DNA from: Azonexus sp. R2A61
Lineage (GTDB): Bacteria > Pseudomonadota > Gammaproteobacteria > Burkholderiales > Rhodocyclaceae
DNA: 64,000 nt
Assembly (NCBI RefSeq): GCF_021401135.1
Contig: NZ_JACBFO010000004.1
Coordinates: 62,001-126,000, forward strand
Reading direction: 5' to 3'
In this document: positions 27,780-36,870 of the stretch, piece by piece
Position numbering within the stretch: position 1 is the first letter of the stretch
How the letters are laid out: each line of letters begins with the position of its first letter
The notes under the pieces: model-generated
Seen by the model: only the letters and a program-made list of their open reading frames with translations
Databases searched by the model: none
Told to the model about the DNA's origin: nothing
Position numbers and translations under genes: made by a program

Positions 27780-28119
27780 CGCGCAGCCAGTCCAGGTGCT
27801 CGCCGTCGATCAGCACGCAATCGAAGCGGCAGGCCTGGTCGCCACGCCAGGCCAGGTAATGGCGGGCGGCCAGCACGATGCGCCGGCGCTTGGTCGCGGT
27901 GATGCTGGCGGCGGCGCCGCCGAAATCCTGCCGCCGGCGCGAGCGGACTTCGACGAAGACCAGCGTCCGGCCGTCGCGCATGATCAGGTCGATCTCGCCG
28001 CCGCGTACGCGGAAATTGCGGTCGACCAGCCGTAGACCGCAATTTTCCAGATGCCGCAACGCCCGGGTTTCGGCTTCGCGGCCAAGGGCCACGGTGGTAT
28101 CGTTGGTTTTTGCCTGCAT
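27757..28119 (-). CDS. yraN: UPF0102 protein YraN, restriction-endonuclease-like fold
   Basis: This 120-residue protein has the UPF0102 motifs: [15 protein letters not shown], the catalytic-type pair GGEIDLIM (Glu42, Asp44) with FVEVRSR (Glu57-Val-Arg59), and the [14 protein letters not shown] helix. These form a PD-(D/E)xK-like nuclease site; activity is not proven for most members. The start codon is only 9 bases from the divergent rsmI start. First gene of the minus-strand run down to 23971. Confidence 0.92.
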   Translation of the reverse strand: MQAKTNDTTVALGREAETRALRHLENCGLRLVDRNFRVRGGEIDLIMRDGRTLVFVEVRSRRRQDFGGAAASITATKRRRIVLAARHYLAWRGDQACRFDCVLIDGEHLDWLRDAFSSDR

Positions 28120-28128
28120 TGCCGAAAA

Positions 28129-28977
28129 ATGACAAATGAATTGATGGCGGCATTGTACGTGGTGCCGACCCCGCTGGGAAATCTCGCCGACCTGACCCGG
28201 CGCGCCGAGGCCGTGCTGCGTGCGGTACCGTGGGTGGCCGCCGAGGACACTCGCCACAGCGCGCCGCTGCTCAAACAGCTCGGCGCCGTGGGCCGGACCT
28301 TGCCCGCCCACCAGCACAACGAGCACGAGGCCGCCGCCCGCATCGTCGACAAGCTGCGCGCCGGCGAGGCCGTCGCGTTGATCTCCGATGCCGGTACGCC
28401 GGGCATTTCCGATCCCGGCGCGCGCATCGTCGCCGCCGTCCGTGCCGCCGGTTGCAAGGTCGTGCCGCTGCCCGGCGCCTGTGCGGCGACGACGGCGCTG
28501 TCGGCGGCCGGTCTGACCGACGAGCATTTCCTCTTTTACGGCTTCCTGCCGGCCAAGGCCGGGCAGCGCCGGCAGGCGCTCGAAGGCTTGCGCGACCAGC
28601 GCGCGGCGCTGGTTTTCTACGAAGCGCCGCACCGCGTGCTCGACAGCGTCGGCGACCTCGCCGAGGTACTCGGTGACCGCACGCTGGTCGTCGCCCGCGA
28701 GTTGACCAAGCTGTTCGAAAACATCGATTCGTTGCCGTTGACCGCAGCCGTCGACTGGTTCAAGGCCGACGCCAACCGCCAGCGCGGCGAGTTCGTGCTG
28801 ATCGTTTCCGGCGCGCCGGAAACCGCCGACGACGGCGAGGGCGAACGCGTCCTCAAGCTGCTGCTGGCCGACGGCCTGCCGGTCAAGCAGGCGGCGAAGC
28901 TGGCGGCGGCGATTACCGGTGCGGCGAAGAACGCGCTGTACGACCGGGCGCTGGCGCTGAAAGCCGAACGGGACTGA
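28129..28977 (+). CDS. rsmI: 16S rRNA (cytidine1402-2'-O)-methyltransferase
   Basis: RsmI methylates the 2'-O of C1402 in 16S rRNA. The 282-residue protein has the tetrapyrrole-methylase fold: [17 protein letters not shown] near the N-terminus, [25 protein letters not shown] and FYEAPHRV. Two ATGs (28129 and 28144) are possible and neither has a clear ribosome site. It is divergent from yraN and upstream of pyrC. Confidence 0.94.
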   Translation: MTNELMAALYVVPTPLGNLADLTRRAEAVLRAVPWVAAEDTRHSAPLLKQLGAVGRTLPAHQHNEHEAAARIVDKLRAGEAVALISDAGTPGISDPGARIVAAVRAAGCKVVPLPGACAATTALSAAGLTDEHFLFYGFLPAKAGQRRQALEGLRDQRAALVFYEAPHRVLDSVGDLAEVLGDRTLVVARELTKLFENIDSLPLTAAVDWFKADANRQRGEFVLIVSGAPETADDGEGERVLKLLLADGLPVKQAAKLAAAITGAAKNALYDRALALKAERD

Positions 28978-28987
28978 GGCCGGCGGC

Positions 28988-28996
28988 TGATAAAAT
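28988..28996 (+). promoter_or_regulatory. Possible extended -10 promoter of pyrC
   Basis: TGATAAAAT (box TAAAAT at 28991-28996) lies 25 bases before the pyrC ATG in the 44-base gap after rsmI. No convincing -35 box is present. Confidence 0.4.
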
Positions 28997-29021
28997 CCGT
29001 GAAAATCTTCCGAGAAACGCC

Positions 29022-30056
29022 ATGCAAGAACTGACCCTCACTCGCCCCGACGACTGGCACCTTCACCTGCGCGACGGCGAAGCTCTGGCCGCCGTGCTGC
29101 CGCATACCGCCCGCCAGTTCGGCCGGGCCATCGTCATGCCCAACCTCAAGCCGCCGGTGACGACGGTCGAGCTGGCCGCCGCCTACCGCGACCGCATCCT
29201 GGCCGCGCTGCCGGCCGGCATGGCTTTCGAGCCGCTGATGACGCTCTACCTGACCGACAACATGCAGCCGGCCGAGATCACTCGGGCCGCGGCGTCCGGC
29301 TTCGTCAAGGCGGTCAAACTCTACCCGGCCGGCGCGACGACCAATTCCGATGCCGGCCTGACCGACATCCGCAAGGCCGATGCGACGCTCGCCGAAATGG
29401 AACGCGTCGGCCTGCCACTGCTGGTGCACGGCGAAGTCACCGATCCTGCGGTCGACCTGTTCGATCGTGAAAAAGTCTTCATCGATACCGTGCTGCTGCC
29501 GCTGACGCAGCGCTTCCCGAAGCTGAAGGTGGTGATGGAGCACATCACCACCCAGGACGCCGCCGAGTTCGTGGCGTCGTCCGCCGCCAACGTCGCGGCG
29601 ACGATCACCGCCCACCACCTGCTCTACAACCGCAACGCCATTTTCCAGGGCGGCGTGCGCCCGCACTGGTACTGCCTGCCGGTCCTGAAGCGCGAGACGC
29701 ACCGCGAGGCGCTGGTCGCGGCGGCGATTTCCGGCAACCCGAAATTCTTCCTCGGCACCGATTCGGCACCGCACGCCAGGGGCGCCAAGGAAGCCGCCTG
29801 CGGTTGTGCCGGCTGCTACACGGCCTATGCGGCAATCGAGCTGTATGCCGAAGCCTTCGAGCAGGCGGGGGCGCTCGACAAGCTGGAGGGTTTTGCCAGC
29901 TTCCACGGTCCGGACTGGTACGGTCTACCGCGCAATGCCGACAAAATCACGCTGCTCAGGGAGACATGGACGGTGCCGGCGAGCTATCCTTATCTCTCGA
30001 CCGACGACATCGTGCCGCTGCGTGCGGGCGAGTCGCTTTCCTGGAAAATGCGCTGA
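29022..30056 (+). CDS. pyrC: Dihydroorotase, class II
   Basis: The zinc enzyme cyclises carbamoyl-aspartate to dihydroorotate in pyrimidine synthesis. This 344-residue protein begins with the metal-binding [11 protein letters not shown], has the carboxylated-lysine segment [10 protein letters not shown], the VHGEV and EHITT histidines, and [13 protein letters not shown]. The length matches E. coli PyrC. A small lipoprotein gene follows 11 bases later. Confidence 0.97.
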   Translation: MQELTLTRPDDWHLHLRDGEALAAVLPHTARQFGRAIVMPNLKPPVTTVELAAAYRDRILAALPAGMAFEPLMTLYLTDNMQPAEITRAAASGFVKAVKLYPAGATTNSDAGLTDIRKADATLAEMERVGLPLLVHGEVTDPAVDLFDREKVFIDTVLLPLTQRFPKLKVVMEHITTQDAAEFVASSAANVAATITAHHLLYNRNAIFQGGVRPHWYCLPVLKRETHREALVAAAISGNPKFFLGTDSAPHARGAKEAACGCAGCYTAYAAIELYAEAFEQAGALDKLEGFASFHGPDWYGLPRNADKITLLRETWTVPASYPYLSTDDIVPLRAGESLSWKMR

Positions 30057-30067
30057 GGAGTTCCGCC

Positions 30068-30508
30068 ATGCGTTGGCGTGCCGCCTGCCTTGCCCTGTTG
30101 GCCCTTCCCCTGCTGAGCGCCTGCGTCAACGACGGCGCGACCTACGAAATCGACGGCACGCGCGAACACGTGCTGTCGCTGATCCGCGAACAGCCCTATT
30201 TCTGGGACAAGAAGGTCGAACTGTCGCTGGTCGTCTCGCGCATGCCGGCCTGCATGCGCCGACACAGTCTGGGCTACGGCACCGAGAACACGCGTGTCGA
30301 GATTTATCAGGTGCCGTCCGGCGCTTTCATCATCAAGGTCGGCAAGCGCATGTACGCCACCGAAACCCAGACCTGCGTGGCCTGGGCGCGGCTGGACAGC
30401 GAGCCGGAAGACGGCCTCGGCCAGTTGCGCGGCACCTTCCGCGTCAAGGGCGGCCAGCTGCTGTTCGTCAAGGAAGACACTCAGGAAGCGGCCGGCGAGG
30501 CCGAGTGA
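30068..30508 (+). CDS. Small lipoprotein, unrecognised
   Basis: This 146-residue protein has a signal peptide ending in the lipobox LSAC (Cys19). The mature part contains three more Cys residues and the segment YGTENTRVEIYQVPSGAFII; I do not recognise a family. A disulfide-containing periplasmic lipoprotein is likely. Its stop overlaps the GTG start of the next gene (GTGA), so the two are coupled. Confidence 0.8.
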   Translation: MRWRAACLALLALPLLSACVNDGATYEIDGTREHVLSLIREQPYFWDKKVELSLVVSRMPACMRRHSLGYGTENTRVEIYQVPSGAFIIKVGKRMYATETQTCVAWARLDSEPEDGLGQLRGTFRVKGGQLLFVKEDTQEAAGEAE

Positions 30509-31281
30509 GCGGCGAGCGTTTCGCCAATCCGCTGTTCGATCCGCTGCGCGGCTGGCTGGATCGCCTGCCCGATGCACCGGCGGCGGCCGGCCTGCTGAAT
30601 CTGTGCGACAGCCATCCGCGGACGGTCGGCGACGGTCGCCCTTTGCGTTTCGTGCCGCCGCAGGCCGACGGCCTGAGCTACGAATGCCGGGTCTGGCAGC
30701 AGGGTGAAGTCGAAACCCGTCCCGGCCATTGGCACGACTATTTCAACGCGCTGGTCTGGCTGGCTTTCCCCGCCACCAAGCAGGCGATCACCGCGGCGCA
30801 CGTGGCGGCGATGCAGCCGGCCGGCGCCCGCCGCGGGGCGAGGCGCGACGGGCTGACGCATTTCGACGAGTGCGGCATCGCCGTGCTCTCGTCGTCTCCC
30901 GAACTGCTCGATCTGTTGCGCCATTTTGCCTGGCGCGAGCTGTTCGTCGAACGCCGGGCGGCGGTACGCGCCGCCATGCGTTTCGTCGTCTTCGGCCATG
31001 CCACCTACGAATCGCTGCTCGCGCCCTTCCGCGGCCTGACCGCCAAAGGCGTACTGCTCGAGATCGATGCGGCAACGCTGGCGCTCGAGCGCGATGCACT
31101 CAATGCTGCGGTCGACCGTCGTCTGGCGGGATTTTTCGCCGCGTCCACGCCGGCCCCGCGCGACCTGCAGCCGGTACCGTTGCTCGGCATTCCCGGCGTC
31201 GTGCCGGACAGCGAGGACCCGGCCTACTACGACGATGTCTGGCAGTTCCGGCCCGGCCGTCTCAGGCCGTCGCCGGCCTGA
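30505..31281 (+). CDS. DUF3025 protein
   Basis: This 258-residue protein starts at GTG overlapping the preceding stop. It matches DUF3025 by RPGHWHDYFNALVWLAFPATKQAI, LTHFDECGIAVLS and the C-terminal LPVPLLGIPG-like segment. No function is known for the family. No signal peptide is visible. Its 3' end overlaps the convergent MFS gene by 20 bases. Confidence 0.82.
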   Translation: MSGERFANPLFDPLRGWLDRLPDAPAAAGLLNLCDSHPRTVGDGRPLRFVPPQADGLSYECRVWQQGEVETRPGHWHDYFNALVWLAFPATKQAITAAHVAAMQPAGARRGARRDGLTHFDECGIAVLSSSPELLDLLRHFAWRELFVERRAAVRAAMRFVVFGHATYESLLAPFRGLTAKGVLLEIDAATLALERDALNAAVDRRLAGFFAASTPAPRDLQPVPLLGIPGVVPDSEDPAYYDDVWQFRPGRLRPSPA

Positions 31282-32488
31282 CGACCGGCGCTTCGCGGAT
31301 CGGCAGGTTGACCAGCGCGGCCGCAACGGCGAGCGCCATGTCGGCGTACCACATCCACGAAAAATCGCCGAAACGGACGATGCTCAGTCCGCCCAGCCAG
31401 GCGCCGAGGAAACCGCCGATCTGATGCGACAGCAGCGTCAACCCGAACAGTGTCGCCAGATAGCGGATGCCGAACAGCTTGCCGACGATGGCGGCGGTCG
31501 GCGGGACGGTCGCCAGCCAGGTGAAGCCGAGGCCGGCGGCGAACAGGTAGTAGGTCAGTTCGGTGCGCGGTGCGGCCAGATAGAGCGCGATCAGCACGGC
31601 GCGCGAGGCATACATGGCGGCCAGCACGTACTTGCTGCGGTAACGGTTCACGCAGGCGCCGGCATAAAGGCTGCCGAAAATGTTGGCCAGGCCGATGATC
31701 GCCAGCGACCAGCTGGCGACCGACGGCGGCAGACCGCACAGGTTCACTTCGCCCGGCAGGTGGGTGACCAGGAAGGCAATGTGGAAACCGCAGGTGAAGA
31801 AGCCGGCGTGCAGCAGTAGATAACTGCGATCGCCCATCGCCGTGCGTACCGCCGGCCAGAGTCCCCGGTCGTCGGCATCGCGGCTGGCGGTTTTTGCCTT
31901 TTCCGGGGTGTCGACCGCACTCGTCAGCCGGCCGATCAGCGGCAGCGCGGCCAGCGTCGCCAGCGCCATCGCCCACAGAGCACCCATCCAGCCGACCCCC
32001 TGAATCAGCTTCTGCAGGATCGGGGCGAAGACGAACTGGCCGAAGGAACCGCCGGCGTTGATCACGCCGGAAGCCGCGCCGCGTGCTTCGAGCGGCAGGC
32101 GCTGCGCGGCGGCGCCGATCAGCACCGAGAAACTGCCGGCGCCGGCGCCGATCGCCGACATCAGGCCAAGCGTGACGATCAGCCCGAAGCCGGAACTGAC
32201 GAAGGGCGTCGCCGCACTGCCCAGGGCGAGCAGCACGATGCCCCAGCGCAGCACGGCACGCGGTCCGTAACGGTCGGCAAAGGCGCCGGCCACCGGCTGG
32301 ATCGCTCCCCAGGTGAACTGGCCGATGGCCAGCGCAAAGCTGATCGTCGCGATGCTCAGGCCGGTGTCCTGGCCGATCGGTGCGATGAACAGGCCGAGCG
32401 ACTGGCGGGCGCCCATCGTGACCAGCAGGATGCCGGCGGCGGCGAGCGTGACGCCGAGGACGCCGGGGCGATTGAGACTGCGGAACAT
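31262..32488 (-). CDS. MFS transporter, divergent from a LysR gene
   Basis: This 408-residue transporter has 12 predicted helices. The N-terminus LVTMGARQSLGLFIAPIGQDTGLS is typical of the monocarboxylate/oxalate-formate-like or YbfB-like MFS branch, and the loop PVAGAFADRYGPRAVLRWG is the conserved motif A. The substrate is unknown. The ATG at 32488 is chosen over the longer frame because it begins at the membrane domain. A 27-base palindrome lies in the promoter region shared with the lysR gene. Confidence 0.85.
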   Translation of the reverse strand: MFRSLNRPGVLGVTLAAAGILLVTMGARQSLGLFIAPIGQDTGLSIATISFALAIGQFTWGAIQPVAGAFADRYGPRAVLRWGIVLLALGSAATPFVSSGFGLIVTLGLMSAIGAGAGSFSVLIGAAAQRLPLEARGAASGVINAGGSFGQFVFAPILQKLIQGVGWMGALWAMALATLAALPLIGRLTSAVDTPEKAKTASRDADDRGLWPAVRTAMGDRSYLLLHAGFFTCGFHIAFLVTHLPGEVNLCGLPPSVASWSLAIIGLANIFGSLYAGACVNRYRSKYVLAAMYASRAVLIALYLAAPRTELTYYLFAAGLGFTWLATVPPTAAIVGKLFGIRYLATLFGLTLLSHQIGGFLGAWLGGLSIVRFGDFSWMWYADMALAVAAALVNLPIREAPVVRPATA

Positions 32489-32541
32489 GGTGGTTTCTCG
32501 TTGAAGGTTGGTCGTTGCTGCGGTGCACACTATAAATGCGT

Positions 32542-32568
32542 CGATTATTGGCAAATAGCCGATAATCG
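32542..32568. promoter_or_regulatory. LysR-type palindromic operator
   Basis: CGATTATTGGC and GCCGATAATCG form an inverted repeat (10 of 11 positions) around AAATA. It lies midway between the divergent MFS and lysR genes. A TATAGT -10-like box for the MFS gene (minus strand) lies just beside it, so the palindrome would cover the -35 region. Confidence 0.65.
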
Positions 32569-32596
32569 GCGCTTCAGTGTCAACGGATCATTGACG

Positions 32597-33523
32597 ATGA
32601 CGTGGCTGGCAAGCTGGGACAGTTTCATTAAGGTGGCGGAAAGCGGCAGCATGGCCGCCGCGGCGCGTCGGCTGGACTGCAGTCGGGCGCAGATCAGCAA
32701 GCAGATCGGTGAACTGGAAAAGGCCTTCGGCGTCCGGCTGTTCGAGCGATCGACGCGCCGCCAGCGCCTGACGCCGTCCGGCGAGATTTTCCTGCAACAC
32801 GCCCGGCGGGCGCTGGCTGCCGTCGACGAAACGACGGTGGCGATGCGCAACACCGGCGAGATGCCGAGCGGCGTGCTGCGCGTCAGCGCCTCGATCACCT
32901 TCGGCCGGATCTTCATTGCGCCCTTGCTGCCGCGCATTGTCGAGGCCTACCCCGAATTGCGCTGCGAACTGGTGTTGACCGATCAACTGGTCGATCTGGC
33001 GGCCGACGACATCGACCTGGCGCTGCGCCTGACCCGGCAGCCGCCGCAGGATGCGGTGGCGCGCAAGCTGGTGCAGTTGCGGCGGGTGGTCTGCGCAACG
33101 CCGGCTTACCTGGCGCAGCACGGCGAGCCGAAAACGCCGCAGGACCTGATGGCGCATCGCTGCATGGACGTCCCCGGCCCGGACCGGGCTGGCCTCTGGC
33201 AGTTCGTCGATCGCAGCGGCGAGGAAATCACCGTGCCGGTCAGTTGCCCCTTCCGCTTCAACCATGTCGAATGCGTGCTCGACGCGGTACTGGCCGGCCA
33301 GGGCATGGCCGTGCTGCCGACCTATCTGGTGGCCGGGATGCTGGCTGACGGCAGGTTGCGCAGCCTGCTCGATGCCTATGAGCCGCTTACTGGCCTCGGT
33401 CGTTATCTGTATGCCTGCTACACGCCGAGTCGGGCGCGAGTACCCAAGGTCGGCGCCTTCATTGCCGAGCTGGAACGGCTGTTCAGCCCGTTACCGCCCT
33501 GGGAGCGGGTGGCAGCGGGCTGA
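32597..33523 (+). CDS. LysR-family transcriptional regulator
   Basis: This 308-residue protein has the N-terminal winged helix (FIKVAESGSMAAAARRLDCS, then FGVRLFERSTRRQRLT) and a periplasmic-binding-type effector domain. The subgroup resembles the DsdA/AaeR-like LysR regulators that often control adjacent efflux or metabolism genes. The start at ATG 32597 places the helix-turn-helix at the usual position. It probably regulates the divergent MFS gene through the palindrome at 32542-32568. Confidence 0.92.
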   Translation: MTWLASWDSFIKVAESGSMAAAARRLDCSRAQISKQIGELEKAFGVRLFERSTRRQRLTPSGEIFLQHARRALAAVDETTVAMRNTGEMPSGVLRVSASITFGRIFIAPLLPRIVEAYPELRCELVLTDQLVDLAADDIDLALRLTRQPPQDAVARKLVQLRRVVCATPAYLAQHGEPKTPQDLMAHRCMDVPGPDRAGLWQFVDRSGEEITVPVSCPFRFNHVECVLDAVLAGQGMAVLPTYLVAGMLADGRLRSLLDAYEPLTGLGRYLYACYTPSRARVPKVGAFIAELERLFSPLPPWERVAAG

Positions 33524-33529
33524 TGCCGG

Positions 33530-35215
33530 TCAGGCCGCGCGGTCGAGCCGGGCGGCGGCACCCAGGCGGTTGACGCCGCTGATCAAGGCCTTGAGCGAAG
33601 CACTGACGATGTTGGCATCGATGCCGACGCCGTAGCGTTCGCCGCCGTTGCCGGCGTTCATTTCGATGAAAGCGACGGCGCGGGCGTTGCCATCGTCGCC
33701 CATCGGGACCATCGAGCGTTCCTCGTAGCTGCGGACCTGGAAGGCGAAGCCGGCACCCTGCAAGGCATGCACGGCGGCATTGATCGGCCCGTTGCCTTCG
33801 CCGGAGAGGACGTGCGGCACGCCGTCGATCTCCACGGCGAGACGGATGCCCTGGGCGTCACCGTGCTCGAAGAGATGATGTTCGCGATAGCGGAGGCCGG
33901 CGGTCGAGGTGAGGAATTCCCCGGAAAAGAGTTCCCAGATGTCGGTCGCGCCGAGTTCGCCGCCGTGGGCATCGGTGTGGCGCTGGACGACGCCGGAGAA
34001 TTCGACCTGGAGACGGCGCGGCATGACCACGCCGTATTCGGTCTCCATCAAATAGGCGATGCCGCCCTTGCCCGACTGGCTGTTGACGCGGATCACCGAG
34101 TCGTAGGAACGGCCGACGTCGGCCGGGTCGACCGGGAGATAGGGCACTGCCCACGGCTCATCCGCCTTTTGAGCGGCAAACCCCTTCTTGATGGCGTCCT
34201 GGTGGGAGCCGGAGAAGGCCGTGAAAACGAGATCCCCGACGTACGGGTGGCGCGGATGGATCGGGAGCTGGGTACAGTGTTCGTAGGTGCGGGCGACGGC
34301 GTTGATGTCCGAGAAGTCGAGCTGCGGATCGACGCCCTGGGTGTGCATGTTGAGGGCGAGGGTGACAAGGTCGACGTTGCCGGTGCGTTCGCCGTTGCCG
34401 AAGAGGCAGCCCTCGACGCGCTCGGCGCCGGCCATCAAGGCGAGTTCGGCGGCGGCGACGGCGGTGCCGCGGTCGTTGTGCGGGTGGAGGCTGATGATCA
34501 CGCTGTCGCGGCGCGCGAGGTGGCGGTGCATCCACTCGATCTGGTCGGCGTAGATGTTCGGCGTGGCGATCTCGACCGTGGTCGGCAAGTTGAGGATGAC
34601 CTTGTTGTCCGGCGTCGCGCCCCAGGCGGCGGTGACGGCGTCGCAGACTTCCTTGGCGAAATCGAGTTCGGTGGCGGTGAACAACTCCGGGCTGTATTCG
34701 AGCGTGATCTTCGTTTCCGGCATCTCGGCGGCGAGCGTTTTGATCAAGGTGACGGCGTCGACCGCCATCTTCACCACTTCGGCCTTGCTCATGCCGAAGA
34801 CGAAGTCGCGGAAGCTCGGGCAGGTCGCGTTGTAGACATGGACGATGGCCTGTCTGGCGCCCTTGAGCGATTCGAAGGTGCGGCGGATGAGGTGCTCGCG
34901 CGCCTGGGTCAACACTTCGATGGTGACATCGTCGGGAATGTGCTTTTCCTCGATCAAGCGGCGGACGAAACCGAATTCGGTTTCCGAGGCCGACGGGAAG
35001 GCGACCTCGATCTGCTTGAAGCCGATCTGGCAGAGCGTCTGGAACATCTGCATCTTCTTGTCGGCGTTCATCGGCTCGAACAAGGCCTGGTTGCCGTCGC
35101 GCAAGTCGGTGCTCATCCAGATCGGCGCCTGGGTGATGACGCGGTTCGGCCATTGGCGGTCGGTGAGCCCGACAGGCGGGAAGGCGGTGTATTTGCGGGC
35201 GATCTGTTGCGGCAT
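33530..35215 (-). CDS. leuA: 2-isopropylmalate synthase, long form
   Basis: LeuA condenses acetyl-CoA with 2-oxoisovalerate, the first leucine-specific step. The 561-residue protein is the long form found in many betaproteobacteria and actinobacteria: [13 protein letters not shown] near the N-terminus, [13 protein letters not shown] with metal-binding His, and a C-terminal leucine-binding regulatory domain ([30 protein letters not shown]). The ATG at 35215 is supported by GGAG 9 bases upstream. It is divergent from an Lrp-family gene with candidate Lrp sites between them. Confidence 0.95.
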   Translation of the reverse strand: MPQQIARKYTAFPPVGLTDRQWPNRVITQAPIWMSTDLRDGNQALFEPMNADKKMQMFQTLCQIGFKQIEVAFPSASETEFGFVRRLIEEKHIPDDVTIEVLTQAREHLIRRTFESLKGARQAIVHVYNATCPSFRDFVFGMSKAEVVKMAVDAVTLIKTLAAEMPETKITLEYSPELFTATELDFAKEVCDAVTAAWGATPDNKVILNLPTTVEIATPNIYADQIEWMHRHLARRDSVIISLHPHNDRGTAVAAAELALMAGAERVEGCLFGNGERTGNVDLVTLALNMHTQGVDPQLDFSDINAVARTYEHCTQLPIHPRHPYVGDLVFTAFSGSHQDAIKKGFAAQKADEPWAVPYLPVDPADVGRSYDSVIRVNSQSGKGGIAYLMETEYGVVMPRRLQVEFSGVVQRHTDAHGGELGATDIWELFSGEFLTSTAGLRYREHHLFEHGDAQGIRLAVEIDGVPHVLSGEGNGPINAAVHALQGAGFAFQVRSYEERSMVPMGDDGNARAVAFIEMNAGNGGERYGVGIDANIVSASLKALISGVNRLGAAARLDRAA

Positions 35216-35246
35216 GGCGGCACTCCGGAAAACGTTTTGCGATGGC

Positions 35247-35255
35247 GAAATATTA
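35247..35255. promoter_or_regulatory. Third GAAATATT half-site, at leuA promoter
   Basis: GAAATATTA overlaps a TAATAT -10-like box for leuA on the minus strand. It repeats the half-site of the inverted repeat at 35315-35348. Confidence 0.45.
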
Positions 35256-35314
35256 GGCCGTATCGCCCGGCAGGTGCTTGCGTTGTTTGCTTGAAATCCG
35301 GTTGAGTTTGGCAG

Positions 35315-35348
35315 AATATTTCTCAATTGTTTGCATTGGAGAAATATT
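35315..35348. promoter_or_regulatory. Candidate Lrp operator, AATATTTCTC inverted repeat
   Basis: AATATTTCTC (35315-35324) and GAGAAATATT (35339-35348) are perfect inverted copies 14 bases apart. The left arm covers a possible -10 box of the lrp gene (TTGAAA at 35291 with GAATAT 17 bases on), and the right arm covers its ribosome site. Autorepression is likely. Confidence 0.65.
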
Positions 35349-35810
35349 TTGGAAATCGATCGCTATGACCGGGAAATTCTCGCCATCCTGCAGTCGGATG
35401 GGCGCGTCAGCAACCAGGATCTTGCCGACCGTATCGGCCTGTCGCCTTCGCCCTGTCTGCGGCGCGTGCGGGCGCTGGAGGATGCCGGGCTGATCGCCGG
35501 TTACCGGGCGCATCTCGATGCGAAGAAGCTCGGTCTGAGCCTGATGGCGCTGATCGGCATTTCGATGGATCAGCACACGCCGGAGCGTTTCGCCAATCTG
35601 GAGCAGGCGATTTCCGACATTCCCGAGGTGCTCGAATGCCTGCTGATCACCGGCCAGCAATCGGATTACCAGTTGAAGGTCGTCGTCCGCGACATGGATG
35701 CCTACCAGGATCTGCTGCTCAACAAGATCACGCGCATCCCCGGCGTGACCGGTGTGCACACCAGTTTTGTGCTGCGCAAGGTGGTCGACCGCAGCAGCCT
35801 GCCGGTGTGA
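35349..35810 (+). CDS. Lrp/AsnC-family transcriptional regulator
   Basis: This 153-residue protein has the Lrp helix-turn-helix ([30 protein letters not shown], residues 3-32, outlined) and the RAM ligand-binding domain with the typical end [20 protein letters not shown]. The start is a TTG at 35349 preceded by TGGAGA; an in-frame TTG at 35331 lacks a ribosome site. It probably senses an amino acid and controls the divergent leuA as well as itself. Confidence 0.92.
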   Translation: MEIDRYDREILAILQSDGRVSNQDLADRIGLSPSPCLRRVRALEDAGLIAGYRAHLDAKKLGLSLMALIGISMDQHTPERFANLEQAISDIPEVLECLLITGQQSDYQLKVVVRDMDAYQDLLLNKITRIPGVTGVHTSFVLRKVVDRSSLPV

Positions 35811-35813
35811 AGC

Positions 35814-36311
35814 TCAAGCGCCGCTGCCGGCCAGTCCGGGACGGGAGAACAGATGTTCCCATTGTTGCGACGACAGTCTGACTTCCTGTACCGAGGTGCT
35901 GCGCCGCTGGCCGTCCTGCCGGCGTTCGCGCAGACCGTGCGGGGGCCCGTTGTCGGCGCCGCGCCGTTCGCCGCGCAGACGGCGCTCGTGCGTGTGGAAC
36001 TGCGGCAGGTGCAGGTCGGCGGGAATGTCGGCGCCGGTGCCGAGCAGCAGTTCAACGACCGCCTGGTGCTTGCCGCGAACCGCCATGCGCAGCGGGGCGT
36101 CCGGGCCGTCGGCATTGGCTGCGTGCAGGTCGGCGCCGTAGCGCAGCAGTTCGCGGACGATGTCGGCGTGGCCGCGGAAGCTGGCCAGCCGCAGCGGCAG
36201 GCCGGGAATGCCGTGGATGTCGGCCTCCTCGACGTCGGCGCCGGCAGCCAGGGCGGCCTGGACGGCAATGAGATCCCCTTGTTCGATGGCAAGACGGAGT
36301 GCGCTGGGCAT
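35814..36311 (-). CDS. Ankyrin-repeat protein
   Basis: This 165-residue protein starts with about three ankyrin repeats: ALRLAIEQGDLIAVQAALAAGADV, LPLRLASFRGHADIVRELLRYGADL and APLRMAVRGKHQAVVELLLGTGADI (each quoted as separate repeats, residues 4-95). The remaining third is basic and low complexity. A protein-binding role is likely; no signal peptide. It is convergent with lrp, 3 bases apart. Confidence 0.8.
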   Translation of the reverse strand: MPSALRLAIEQGDLIAVQAALAAGADVEEADIHGIPGLPLRLASFRGHADIVRELLRYGADLHAANADGPDAPLRMAVRGKHQAVVELLLGTGADIPADLHLPQFHTHERRLRGERRGADNGPPHGLRERRQDGQRRSTSVQEVRLSSQQWEHLFSRPGLAGSGA

Positions 36312-36413
36312 GATGGAAGAAGGTCGCGATGGCGAAAAACGGGATGGCGGATTCTAGCGTAATTCCGTTCGCATGGTGAGCCCCCGTGGCAAGCGCGAAG
36401 GTCGGGCGGGGTT

Positions 36414-36419
36414 TATAAT
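36414..36419 (+). promoter_or_regulatory. -10 box of rnpB
   Basis: A perfect TATAAT eight bases before the predicted 5' end of RNase P RNA. No clear -35 hexamer is visible at the right spacing. Confidence 0.65.
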
Positions 36420-36426
36420 CCGCCCC

Positions 36427-36805
36427 GGAAAGTCGGCCAGGCAATCGCTGGATACGCAAGTATCGGGAGGAAAGTCCGGGCTCCATTGGGCAGGATGCCA
36501 GCTAACGGCTGGGTGCTATAAGTCGCAAGACGAAGGCAACGGAAAGTGGAACAGAGAGTAGACCGCCAATCGGGGCAACCCGGTCGGTAAGGGTGAAACG
36601 GTGGGGTAAGAGCCCACCGCGTCGGCGGTAACGTTCGACGGCACGCTAAACCCCATCCGGAGCAAGACCAAATAGGGAAGCATCAGGCGTGGCCCGCGCT
36701 GCTTCCGGGTAGGTTGCTTGAGCCTGTCGGTGACGGCAGGCCTAGAGGAATGATTGCCGAACCTCGCGAGAGGGGAACAGAACCCGGCTTATCGGCCGGC
36801 TTTCC
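36427..36805 (+). ncRNA. rnpB: RNase P RNA, bacterial class A
   Basis: The catalytic RNA that trims tRNA 5' leaders. The signature GGAGGAAAGTCCGGGCTCC begins near 36466; AACGGAAAGTGGAACAGAGAG, GGTAAGGGTGAAACGGTGGG and the 3' element AGAGGAATGATTGCC (near 36744) are also present. The ends pair over 12 bases: GGAAAGTCGGCC at 36427-36438 with GGCCGGCTTTCC at 36794-36805. The length of about 379 bases is normal. Confidence 0.97.
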
Positions 36806-36820
36806 ATGAATTCGTTGTGG

Positions 36821-36838
36821 CCTGCGGTCGACCGCAGG
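36821..36838. repeat. Perfect GGTCGACC palindrome, 18 bases, after rnpB
   Basis: CCTGCGGTCGACCGCAGG is a perfect palindrome starting 15 bases beyond the rnpB end. It is followed by TCTGGCCTAATTTTC and may act as part of the rnpB terminator or processing signal. Confidence 0.82.
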
Positions 36839-36870
36839 TCTGGCCTAATTTTCATCGTCACGGGGCGTTC

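Noticed and set aside
36427..36870. Coding frames within the RNase P RNA, including an upstream extension of the methyltransferase.
   Set aside because: The RNA signature and closing helix are clear; the methyltransferase has a good ATG at 36871 after the RNA.
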